Shown here in pieces: positions 6,188 through 13,183 of a stretch of 15,635 bases of DNA. A program made the position numbers and the translations under genes. The notes beneath the pieces were generated by a model that was given only the letters and a program-made list of their open reading frames with translations, had not been told where the DNA came from and searched no databases. The stretch comes from Prevotellaceae bacterium. Lineage in GTDB: Bacteria; Bacteroidota; Bacteroidia; Bacteroidales; UBA932. Position 1 is the stretch's first letter; every line of letters starts with the position of its first letter. The stretch covers positions 1-15,635 of the forward strand of contig JAITSM010000110.1 of the NCBI GenBank assembly GCA_031287815.1, read 5' to 3'.

Positions 6188-6825
6188 TCAAGCAACTTTG
6201 TAAGAAATGGGCATGCCTATTTCTCTAAATGTATTTAATAATAAGCACTTTAACTTTACTTCTGCCACTTGATTTTCTGCTGTTCGAACTTTCAACTCTC
6301 CTCCAAAAATTGTTTTATACCGGAACATTACTACTTCATTCAAGCTGCGTTGATGGTCGCCCTGTGTTATTTTCCACTTGGGCAAACTATGCTGTTGAAT
6401 ATACCTCACCGCCTCATTGCGTTGAACCAAGTGAGCGGGTAAAGTCTCCCCCTTTGGGGATAGCCGAGCAACGGCACCCTTTGGAGGCGGAATAACCTGC
6501 TCTACACCACCCTCTAAAGACCTCCTAAAGCCAAGTTTATCGTATGCTCCATCACCCTTAAAACGTTTAATCCGGTGCGTGTGACCTTTCAGCAACTGGC
6601 TACCCACCGCGGCATCACCTTCATCAGTGCCTGTTAGTGCCATCGAGAGTATCTCTTGCGTTGTCAAATCCATGTAAACATGCAACTTACACTATGCACC
6701 ATGCTTGCTCCAGCCATGCTTGTGAACTTTCCACTCCTCCTCTCCGTAAACCTTCAGACCGGTAGAGTCTATGCCTACCACCAAGTTCTCCCCGCAGTGC
6801 AGGCGTTGCCCGTTCTCCACGTCTT
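6188..6825 (-). pseudogene. IS5-family (IS903-like) transposase, 5'-truncated with in-frame TAG
   Basis: The reading frame can be followed from about 6825 to the TGA at 6188-6190, about 210 codons, whereas full transposases of this group have roughly 300 residues. It shows GIDSTGLKVYG with the first catalytic Asp (codon at 6769-6767), EEEWKVHKHGWSKHG, GDGAYDKLG with the second Asp, and RSLNEVVMFRYK with the Glu, then a C-terminus with REIGMP. A TAG at 6694-6692 lies between HGA and CKLHVYM, where relatives have Trp (KHRTWRKLH-like), so it is most simply a TGG-to-TAG mutation. The N-terminal third is absent: the frame runs into the end of the GT4 gene. A TTG at 6685 could open a 165-aa fragment lacking the first Asp. 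It is surely non-functional for transposition. Confidence 0.88.
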
Positions 6826-7926
6826 TTAGGTATAGTATTGTTGGTATTCTTGTGACATTATTTTTGCGTTCAGTTTTTTGTCAATTATACTTCTTGCATG
6901 TTCACTTATTGTACTTTTATTTTTAGCGATAAGCTCCCTGATGGCCTCACAGGTAGCTGCTACGGAGCCGGTTTTGGCCAGCGCTCCAGCCCGGGGGTTG
7001 AATGACAAAATCTCCCTGTGCGGCTCAATATCCGACAGGATAACCGGCAGCCCCAACGCCAGCCCTTCCAAAACGGATAGCGGCATTCCTTCGGTTTTTG
7101 ATGTGGCTATGTAGTAGTCGCTGGCGCTCAAGTAGGGCCTTGTGTCGGCCACGTTTCCTAAAAAAAGAATCCTTTTCCCCTTTGCCAATCTTTTACACTC
7201 TTCCAACAGAGGCCCCTCTCCCAAAACCAGCAGCATCGACATTGGGCAGGTTTCCTGGTACTTCTCAAATGCTTTAATCGCAACTGTCGGTTGCTTCCTG
7301 TCGGATAAAACGCCGACAAAGATAAAAACCGGCCCTGCGTTGGCAGGTATTTTTAAGAGACGTCGTCGGGTTTCTTTTTCTTCCGGCGACGGGATTTGAA
7401 ACAGGACATTGTCCACCGCATTATAAATAACCTTTGTGCTGACTCCTTTCTTTTCCAACTTCGCAGCCACTTCCCGGGAGCACGCCACAGCATGTTTGAT
7501 CTTTTTTAATGCCCAAACAGTTAATGTGACCATTATGCGCCCGTGCACAGCCCCGTAGCTCATCACATAGTCGTCAAAAGGAGAGCAGACCTGAGAACTA
7601 ATGGTATTATAACCTCTAAAATATAACGCACCAATCATATCTGCTCGAAAACCGACACAGTGAATAGCCACAGGATTTACTTGGCGAACTATTTCCGTTA
7701 TTTTGCCTGCCTTGCTAAAGCTCCCCCAGCCTTTGGGCAGATTAAGCGGTAGGCGACGGATGCCTAACTTATCGAAATCTTGCTGCCGGCTACTGGCTTC
7801 TTCCGGGAAGAGCGTTATTACGTAGGGTTGATACTGTTGCCTGTCCAAGTGGCAGATGATGTCAAACAGCAGGTTGACAGGACCGCATCGCTTTAACGTA
7901 TTGGTAATATAAATTATTGGTTTCAT
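6826..7926 (-). CDS. Family 4 glycosyltransferase (GT-B fold)
   Basis: A 366-aa retaining glycosyltransferase of GT4 type, acting in the cytosol at the membrane on the growing repeat unit. The N-terminal Rossmann domain begins IIYITNTLKRCGPVNLL with the usual glycine-containing acceptor loop. The hinge and second domain start near VFIFVGVLSDRKQP (200-213). E279 and E287 (TEGMPLSVLEG) form the E-x7-E donor-binding signature. The length is normal, ending in EYQQYYT*. Its TAA (6828-6826) sits exactly where the recognisable IS remnant begins, so the last few codons may come from the insertion junction. It follows the SDR gene with a one-base TAATG overlap. The donor is not determined; GT4 members often use GDP-mannose or UDP-sugars. 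Confidence 0.9.
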   Translation of the reverse strand: MKPIIYITNTLKRCGPVNLLFDIICHLDRQQYQPYVITLFPEEASSRQQDFDKLGIRRLPLNLPKGWGSFSKAGKITEIVRQVNPVAIHCVGFRADMIGALYFRGYNTISSQVCSPFDDYVMSYGAVHGRIMVTLTVWALKKIKHAVACSREVAAKLEKKGVSTKVIYNAVDNVLFQIPSPEEKETRRRLLKIPANAGPVFIFVGVLSDRKQPTVAIKAFEKYQETCPMSMLLVLGEGPLLEECKRLAKGKRILFLGNVADTRPYLSASDYYIATSKTEGMPLSVLEGLALGLPVILSDIEPHREILSFNPRAGALAKTGSVAATCEAIRELIAKNKSTISEHARSIIDKKLNAKIMSQEYQQYYT

Positions 7927-8858
7927 TATTTCATAAAGTTACAAATCCAACGCCATGTTTGAGCTACTCCCTCGTCAAACGAAGTATGCATTTCCCATCC
8001 GGTATTTTTGAGCTTGGTTGCATCCAGCACATTGTAGGGCACGTCAAAGTCTCTTTCCGGCAAAAAAAGGATTTTTAGTGCAGAAAACTTTTTACGGGCT
8101 ACTGCTGCAATCCTTCGTATTACATCCACATTGGTCAATCCGGTTCCCGAACCAATGTTAAATACGCTGACGTTTTTTTCCATATCAGTCTTTAACAGGT
8201 GAATAGTAGCGGAAACTAAATCGTTAATATAAATATAGTCTCGCACGGTACCATGGTTGCCGAAAATCGTAATTTCTTCATCCTTTAAAATTTTGGCCAT
8301 GGCCGTAGCAATAAACCCTTGCCCGCGAAATGGGATCTGGTACTCGCCAAAGGGGTTGGAGGGTCTGAGAATAACAATCGGGATGTGAAACAGCGCACTG
8401 TACATCTTACAGTACTTCTCAATAGCTAATTTTGTTATTCCATAAGGAGATATTGGATTTGTGGCGTGCCGCTCTCCAATGGGGGCGTGCTCTTTGGTGT
8501 GTCCGTACACCGTTCCGCCGGAAGAGAAGTATATCATTCTTCTCACCGGCACGTCCTTTAGAACAGCCAGCAAGTTGACAGCAATAGGCAGGTTTTCAGT
8601 AATATCCTGTATCGGATCATCAAAAGAGGTTTTCGGCACGCTGTTATATGCCAGAAAGAGGATGTTGTCGTCCGGCTGAATAGTGTGGCGCAAAAAAGAC
8701 CTGTCGGCGCAGTTGCCCTGAACATACTGCAGGCCTGGAAAAGCGAAGTGCGCCGGACGCGGCCCGATATCTACCACCACCACTTCATCCTGTTGATAGA
8801 GATTTTTTGCTATATGGTAGCCAATAAAGCCGGAGCCGCCAAGAAGTACAGTGCGCAT
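7926..8858 (-). CDS. Extended SDR: NAD-dependent nucleotide-sugar epimerase/dehydratase
   Basis: A 310-aa extended SDR with GGSGFIG (7-13), D30 at the end of beta-2 (VVVDIG), SSGGTVYG (112-119), the catalytic Y139/K143 (PYGITK) and the substrate-region PSNPFGEYQ. It is UDP-glucose 4-epimerase-like in overall layout. It differs from the 3743-4684 SDR throughout, so it is not a recent duplicate. It starts 6 bp after the GT2 gene and its TAA shares a base with the GT4 ATG. It most likely makes or interconverts a UDP-sugar used by the adjacent glycosyltransferases (inference). Confidence 0.88.
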   Translation of the reverse strand: MRTVLLGGSGFIGYHIAKNLYQQDEVVVVDIGPRPAHFAFPGLQYVQGNCADRSFLRHTIQPDDNILFLAYNSVPKTSFDDPIQDITENLPIAVNLLAVLKDVPVRRMIYFSSGGTVYGHTKEHAPIGERHATNPISPYGITKLAIEKYCKMYSALFHIPIVILRPSNPFGEYQIPFRGQGFIATAMAKILKDEEITIFGNHGTVRDYIYINDLVSATIHLLKTDMEKNVSVFNIGSGTGLTNVDVIRRIAAVARKKFSALKILFLPERDFDVPYNVLDATKLKNTGWEMHTSFDEGVAQTWRWICNFMK

Positions 8859-8864
8859 AGTTTA

Positions 8865-9707
8865 TCAATTTTCGTTTTTAAAAATTTTTCGTTTACACCG
8901 CAGCCCCACCCAGTAGCCGATATGCAAGTTGTTAGACAAGCGCATGGCAGAAAATTGCAGGTACCGGAGCGCCATAAATAGCCTTGATTTTAGCGGCGAG
9001 AAGGCCGGTTTGTAGCAACGTTGGCAGCGTACAATTTCCGTCAACGCTTTCCAGTAGTCTGACGATGCGCCGCCAGATCGCATCGTTGCCCAAACATCTT
9101 TACTCAAAAGAAATGGGGCGCCGCCGGATCGCATGCGGTATAGCAACTCGTAGTCCATCGCAATTTTATACTGCACGTCGAACAGCCCCCACTGCCGGTA
9201 AAAGGCTGCCGGCATGTAGGTTGCCGGATGGGCAATGGTCATCTCCCGTTCAAAGCCCTGCAATGTTGATTCCCACCGCCGCAAGGGACGGTGAGGATGG
9301 ATGAGCAGTATGGCACCACAAATAATCTTTGGCGCCTGACGGTCGTGCAACTTCATTACGGAGGCAGCAGTGCCCGGCATCAGATAGTCATCAGCGTTGA
9401 TAAGCCCTATCACTTCGCCTTGTGCCAGTTGTATACCTTTGTTGAAAGCATCGGCAATTCCCTTGTCCGGCGCGCTTATCCAATAGTCAATGTGATCCTC
9501 GTAGCACCGCACGATGTCAAGCGTTCCGTCGGTTGATCCGCCGTCAATCACTATATATTCCAAGTTCGGGTAATCTTGCTCGACAACGCTACGAATAGTA
9601 TCTTCAATGGTATTCACACCGTTGAATACAACCGTAATCATCGTTAGCAAATCGCCTTTGTCGTTGTTTTTTGTCAGGCCTTTCAATCGTTTTCCACCTT
9701 CTTTCAT
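8865..9707 (-). CDS. Family 2 glycosyltransferase (WcaA/colanic-acid-like group)
   Basis: A 280-aa GT2 enzyme. ITVVFNGVNTIEDTI (24-38) is the first strand and helix, DGGSTDGT (55-62) the nucleotide-binding motif, DKGIADAFNKGI (81-92) a hallmark of this subgroup, and NADD (104-107) the DxD-type site. RSGGASSDYW further on matches the conserved GG-x-S segment. The ATG at 9707 is preferred over an in-frame upstream start at 9755, because the latter lies inside the end of the acyltransferase gene and adds a non-conserved 16-residue leader; 9707 lies 8 bp after that stop. A start at the later Met 23 (9641) would remove the short charged N-terminus and cannot be excluded. An in-frame direct repeat (9067-9083 and 9118-9134) encodes MRSGGA twice. 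Confidence 0.87.
   Translation of the reverse strand: MKEGGKRLKGLTKNNDKGDLLTMITVVFNGVNTIEDTIRSVVEQDYPNLEYIVIDGGSTDGTLDIVRCYEDHIDYWISAPDKGIADAFNKGIQLAQGEVIGLINADDYLMPGTAASVMKLHDRQAPKIICGAILLIHPHRPLRRWESTLQGFEREMTIAHPATYMPAAFYRQWGLFDVQYKIAMDYELLYRMRSGGAPFLLSKDVWATMRSGGASSDYWKALTEIVRCQRCYKPAFSPLKSRLFMALRYLQFSAMRLSNNLHIGYWVGLRCKRKIFKNEN
9067..9134 (-). repeat. Short in-frame direct repeat in the GT2 gene
   Basis: Two 17-bp copies at 9067-9083 and 9118-9134 differ at a single base and start 51 bp apart, a multiple of three. Each encodes MRSGGA within the GT2 protein. Loss of the unit would remove 17 residues without frameshift. Confidence 0.7.
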
Positions 9708-9715
9708 AATTATAG

Positions 9716-10321
9716 TTATAACTTTCGTATAAATTTTGCAGGGTTTCCTGCCCATAGCTGGTTGGCAGGAATATTTTTGGCAACTACACTGCCGGCACCA
9801 ACGATAGCACGAGCACCTATTGTAACACCTTTCAGAATAATGGAATTGGCGCCGACAAATACGTCATCGCCAATGGTTATTGAGGCCGAATGAGCAAAAG
9901 TGCTGTCGGTCGTCGGGCTTCTTCTGTCCATGTAGTTTAGTGAATGAAAGTCGGTGTCCCAAATGCATACGTTACCCCCAAACTTACAATATCGTCCGAT
10001 GGTTATTTGGTGAGCACAGTAAATGGACACCGCTGAAAAACCGGAATGGTCGCCGATGGTTAGTACCGCATTTTTCATAACAAAAATCGAACAGTTCTTA
10101 AATAACCCCACGCCGTTATAAGATGTTGCACTATTGAATGTTACGCTGTTTCCCAATGAACATTTACCAAAGACCCTCAGGGTGGGAAGCCCATTGAAGC
10201 AAACATGCTTGCCCATTGTAAAGCCTTCAAAACTTTGTTTATATAAAAATAAAACAAGCGCATTCCATGAGTAGTACATAACTTTAACTCCTTTCATGAG
10301 TCTTCGCGCTAATTGTTCCAT
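9716..10321 (-). CDS. Hexapeptide-repeat acyltransferase (left-handed beta-helix, WbbJ/Maa-like)
   Basis: A 201-aa protein with imperfect hexapeptide repeats, e.g. LTIGDHSGFSAVSI, ITIGRYCKFGGNV, ITIGDDVFVGANSIILKGVTIGARAIVGAGSVV and the closing GNPAKFIRKL. It presumably moves an acetyl (or similar acyl) group from acetyl-CoA to a sugar hydroxyl or amine in the repeat unit. H126 in DTDFHSLNY is in the place of the catalytic His of the maltose/galactoside acetyltransferase group. The first 35 residues (a hydrophobic stretch around YYSWNALVLFLY) may associate with the membrane. The start shares one base with the preceding TAA (TAATG). The acceptor is unknown. Confidence 0.87.
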   Translation of the reverse strand: MEQLARRLMKGVKVMYYSWNALVLFLYKQSFEGFTMGKHVCFNGLPTLRVFGKCSLGNSVTFNSATSYNGVGLFKNCSIFVMKNAVLTIGDHSGFSAVSIYCAHQITIGRYCKFGGNVCIWDTDFHSLNYMDRRSPTTDSTFAHSASITIGDDVFVGANSIILKGVTIGARAIVGAGSVVAKNIPANQLWAGNPAKFIRKL

Positions 10322-10977
10322 TATGTGTTGCTTTTAAAAGTTTGGATATCGTGCAACAAGCAGTAGTTTTCCCGCAGCCACGTCATTGGCCTATTCCACC
10401 ATTGGGCTTGCAGGAGAAAGGCAATGTCTTCGTCCGGGAAGCGGAACTTGATGAACTTTGCGGGTACTCCGCCGTAAATGCCGTAGGGCAGGGCGTCTTT
10501 GGTGAGCACCGCGCCGGCACCGATGATGGCGCCGTGGCCCACGGTGACACCATCCATAAGTAAAGCACCTGCGCCCACCCACACGTCATGCCCAATGGCA
10601 ATGGGTTGGTGTTCCTGCTCAAAATATAGTTTGTCGGCAAAGCAGTTGAATGGCTTTGCGCCTTTTGGCGCATAAAAGTAAGCGGAGGTGGTCACAAACG
10701 TTCTGGTCGGGTGGTTGCCCATACCCATCATTACACGAGGACCGATAGAGCAAAATTTACCGATGTTTGTAAGGTTGATGAAAGAATTCTCTCCAACGTA
10801 CGAGCAGGCATCAAGGTGTGAACGGTATATGGTGGTACGGTCGCCAATATACACGTGATGCCCAAAGGTGCTGTTCACAATTTTCACGCTATGCCCCAGC
10901 GTCAACTGTTTGTATTTTAGCTGCATTAAGAGGTTGTACAGGCTATGCCAAAGGGTGGAAACTATTTTTGGTTTCAT
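10321..10977 (-). CDS. CatB/Vat-like hexapeptide acetyltransferase (xenobiotic acyltransferase fold)
   Basis: A 218-aa left-handed beta-helix acyltransferase. VYIGDRTTIY, FINLTNIGKFCSIGP, GNHPTRTF with probable catalytic H89, IAIGHDVWVGAGALLMDGVTVGHGAIIGAG and GGVPAKFIKFRF (169-180) are hallmarks of the CatB/Vat group, as is the tail WWNRPMTWLREN. Members in polysaccharide loci acetylate sugars. A drug-resistance role is not suggested by this context. I chose the ATG at 10977, 4 bp after the upstream stop at 10982. An in-frame start at 11112 would add 45 residues overlapping the DUF115-like gene, without family resemblance. The stop overlaps the next acyltransferase start. Confidence 0.87.
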   Translation of the reverse strand: MKPKIVSTLWHSLYNLLMQLKYKQLTLGHSVKIVNSTFGHHVYIGDRTTIYRSHLDACSYVGENSFINLTNIGKFCSIGPRVMMGMGNHPTRTFVTTSAYFYAPKGAKPFNCFADKLYFEQEHQPIAIGHDVWVGAGALLMDGVTVGHGAIIGAGAVLTKDALPYGIYGGVPAKFIKFRFPDEDIAFLLQAQWWNRPMTWLRENYCLLHDIQTFKSNT

Positions 10978-10981
10978 CGCG

Positions 10982-11863
10982 TTAGTATAATTTTTTTCGT
11001 TTAAAAGCATCAATAAATGAATTGGGCGTACAGTTGAAAATGACACAGCCACGGCTCCGGGCGTAGTCCTCCAATTGCCGGTAGGAGGCGAACATGCGGG
11101 ACAAATCGGCAAGCGCTTCGTGGAGCAGGTAAGGCGTCCCGTTACATTTTTTCCAAACCGTTGCAGAAATTTTATCGTTATCGTAAAAATGATCGTTGAC
11201 CAATACTACTTTATTTCTATCATTTACATGCAAATTTCTCAACCACGAATGCTCTGCGCCAAGCATGTTAATTTCTGGGTATCCCATATTAATCGCCAGA
11301 AAGATGGCTGCTACCAACACGTTTTGCGGTTGAGGCATAGCCCATCCATGCCGGTAAAGAAGTATCCGCAGGGTGTTGAAGCCTTTAAAGGGGGAGGCAT
11401 TGTAACTGCATAGCGTGATGCAAGAGTTAGTAATGCGCGCGCGCAGCAGGTGCAACACGTTGGCAGGAGCAAAAAGGCACATTTGCCAGCCGGTTTTTTG
11501 GTTAAGAGCTTCAAAGGTTTTCATCGGTTCGCTGTAGCCCGGCAGCTGGGGTAGTCGGCTGTTAAAGTAGCCTGGGTCTGCAAGCACGTAAAAAGAAGGG
11601 CGAATAGCGATGTAGTAATCGGACAATACCGCATCATTAACCATGCAAACGGCTTGCCCGTTGAGCCATGCAGCGCCCTTTTTCTCAAGCATTACCCGAA
11701 GCGAAGGTCCGTTGCCCATTACGTAGCACGTTCCGCGGCAAGTACCTGCCAGTTTGCGGGCGGTGGTGTGGCAACGGCTTGTATAAAATATGGCAGCAAG
11801 CGATTTGAGCGAATCTTCTAATTGCCCAACCCATGTAAGAATTTTTTTTATGCTGCGTTTCAT
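10982..11863 (-). CDS. DUF115-like protein with GNGPSL motif (putative glycan-modifying enzyme)
   Basis: A 293-aa protein of uncertain function. VMGNGPSL (48-55) followed by VCMVNDAVLSDYY resembles the nucleotide-binding start of the DUF115/MptE-like Rossmann fold, whose relatives include Maf-type glycosylation proteins and putative sialyltransferase-like enzymes in glycan loci. Also conserved-looking are YVLADPGYF, a NMGYPEINMLGAEHSWLR segment (I have seen LLG-x-(D/E)HSW in similar polysaccharide-locus proteins) and VLVNDHFYDN. There is no signal peptide, only a basic N-terminus (MKRSIKK), so it is probably cytosolic or peripheral. It lies 15 bp downstream of wzy and 4 bp upstream of the CatB-like gene. 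A glycosyltransferase role is inferred from position, not demonstrated by motif. Confidence 0.65.
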   Translation of the reverse strand: MKRSIKKILTWVGQLEDSLKSLAAIFYTSRCHTTARKLAGTCRGTCYVMGNGPSLRVMLEKKGAAWLNGQAVCMVNDAVLSDYYIAIRPSFYVLADPGYFNSRLPQLPGYSEPMKTFEALNQKTGWQMCLFAPANVLHLLRARITNSCITLCSYNASPFKGFNTLRILLYRHGWAMPQPQNVLVAAIFLAINMGYPEINMLGAEHSWLRNLHVNDRNKVVLVNDHFYDNDKISATVWKKCNGTPYLLHEALADLSRMFASYRQLEDYARSRGCVIFNCTPNSFIDAFKRKKLY

Positions 11864-11878
11864 TGTATTTATTGTAAA

Positions 11879-13183
11879 TTAACTGTATTCTGTACTTACT
11901 TGTTCATGGCGTAACGCATTGTGTGCCGCTATCAACATGGCGCCAAATATCCAGTAAACTTCCACGCGTAGCGGCATGGTGATGAGTCCAAGCGTAAAGA
12001 GGGCAAGGTAGGTAGCCGACAGCGCATGGATAAAAGCCGCATCATCAAGGTTTAACTTATATCGGTTGGCGTAGCGCGAGTTGGCAAAGCACAGGTAGAT
12101 AAAGGCAAGGCAAGTCATCACTGTGAGGATGCCGGCCATCCACCCATGCCGTTCGAAGGTATCGACGAGGTAGTTCTCCGAAGATTGAGACGGGTAAATG
12201 CCGAATTTTTTGCCTATAAACTCGTACTTTTCGTACAGCCCGTGCAACATGGGTACGTGGGGGAGCACGGCCAGATGCTGCGCGTAGAGCTGAAAGCGGT
12301 AGTTGGTGCTCGCATCGCTAAGCAGCCGCATCTGCGATCCGGCAACCGCTTCGCGGTAAACGTACCCGCCGACAAATGGCGTTACCAGCAGCACACCGAT
12401 CAGCATTATAGCAGCAAATGACTTGCTGATGCGCCGCTTCAGGCAAAGGAGCAGCATGATCTGTAGCGCAAAAGCCAGCCATGCACCACGTGTCCATGTA
12501 AGCACCAGCGCAAACAGGGAAGCAAACAACATAAGCCCTGTCTTGAAGTTTTGCTTGCAGTAGTAGCGTCCAAAAATAAAGCCGATAATGCTCACGAGGA
12601 GAAACCCCGAGTCGCAGGCATTGCGCACACCCAGCGAAATAAGGCGGGGCTGCTCAACGTTGTAGTCCCACTGCAGCTGGGGCAGCAACTCCCTAACGGT
12701 ATCCCACCAGCCAAAATCTACCAGGTAAACAATGCTTCCTATCACCGCCAACTCTATAAAGCGCACAACGACGTATATCCAGCACAATCGCCGCAACACG
12801 CCTACTTCTCGTACGGTGCTGATGATAATGATACCCCAGAGCACTCCGTTACCGTAAGGGGAGAGGATGGCCGACGAAAAGGCATCCATACCTATGGTCT
12901 GCGATTGGTTCAGGCCAATGATACCCGAAATAAGCCACCACGTCCCGGAAACAATCAGCAACAGGGCGCATGAAGTCAGGGTAAATCGTTCCCTTCCTCG
13001 TATTTTTCTTATAAGCAAGCAGGCCATCCATACCACTACGATGGCAAACTGCAACTTGTTGGTGACAGGGTTGCCCAGCGCATAGCAGCAAACTACTATG
13101 CCATGAAGTACCATAGGCTGCTTTGCCGCCCAAATTTTCACCGCAATAAGCGCAATCGCTATGGAGATAATATAGATAATCAT
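11879..13183 (-). CDS. wzy: Wzy-type O-antigen/capsule polymerase (O-antigen ligase-like family)
   Basis: A 434-aa integral membrane protein with about ten or more hydrophobic segments along its length. LTWTRGAWLAF (228-238) corresponds to the conserved small-polar/Arg motif of the Wzy_C/WaaL-like family. A large loop (about 281-345) holds RFQLYAQHLAVLP and SSENYLVDTFERHGWMAG, the position of the conserved loop motif that ends in a Gly-rich turn before the last helices. It is expected to join undecaprenyl-linked repeat units on the periplasmic face. Its ATG overlaps the flippase TGA as ATGA (13180-13183), and the flippase neighbour supports polymerase over core ligase. Sequence divergence is normal for Wzy, so the symbol rests on topology and context. 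Confidence 0.85.
   Translation of the reverse strand: MIIYIISIAIALIAVKIWAAKQPMVLHGIVVCCYALGNPVTNKLQFAIVVVWMACLLIRKIRGRERFTLTSCALLLIVSGTWWLISGIIGLNQSQTIGMDAFSSAILSPYGNGVLWGIIIISTVREVGVLRRLCWIYVVVRFIELAVIGSIVYLVDFGWWDTVRELLPQLQWDYNVEQPRLISLGVRNACDSGFLLVSIIGFIFGRYYCKQNFKTGLMLFASLFALVLTWTRGAWLAFALQIMLLLCLKRRISKSFAAIMLIGVLLVTPFVGGYVYREAVAGSQMRLLSDASTNYRFQLYAQHLAVLPHVPMLHGLYEKYEFIGKKFGIYPSQSSENYLVDTFERHGWMAGILTVMTCLAFIYLCFANSRYANRYKLNLDDAAFIHALSATYLALFTLGLITMPLRVEVYWIFGAMLIAAHNALRHEQVSTEYS

Larger units (their letters stand above)
6133..6825 (-). mobile_element. Remnant of an IS5-family (IS903-like) insertion sequence
   Basis: A truncated insertion sequence carrying the C-terminal two thirds of a DDE transposase. 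The 3' limit near 6133 is approximate: it is placed at a sequence (cgttgttgcaacg) that resembles IS5-family ends. The other limit is the junction with the GT4 gene at about 6825, where the transposase N-terminus and the second terminal repeat are missing. I see no target duplication, which fits decay or recombination after insertion. Confidence 0.7.

Noticed and set aside
3743..8858. The idea that the two full-length SDR genes are a recent duplication
   Set aside because: The proteins share only the family motifs. Their central and C-terminal parts differ throughout.
9708..9755. Upstream in-frame start for the second GT2 gene
   Set aside because: It would overlap the acyltransferase end by 40 bp and add residues before the conserved start of the fold. 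The ATG at 9707 fits the operon spacing.
10978..11112. A 45-residue N-terminal extension of the CatB-like protein
   Set aside because: It lies within the DUF115-like gene and has no hexapeptide or family pattern. The ATG at 10977 is 4 bp after the upstream stop.
11840..11850. An 8-T run near the start of the DUF115-like gene as a second slippage tract
   Set aside because: A/T runs of 8 are common in such DNA and encode ordinary Lys codons here. They are much weaker evidence than the 12-G tract.
12551..12973. A 140-codon plus-strand open frame opposite wzy
   Set aside because: It is antisense to a multi-helix membrane protein gene. Hydrophobic codons on one strand often leave long polar frames on the other, and no family resemblance is visible.
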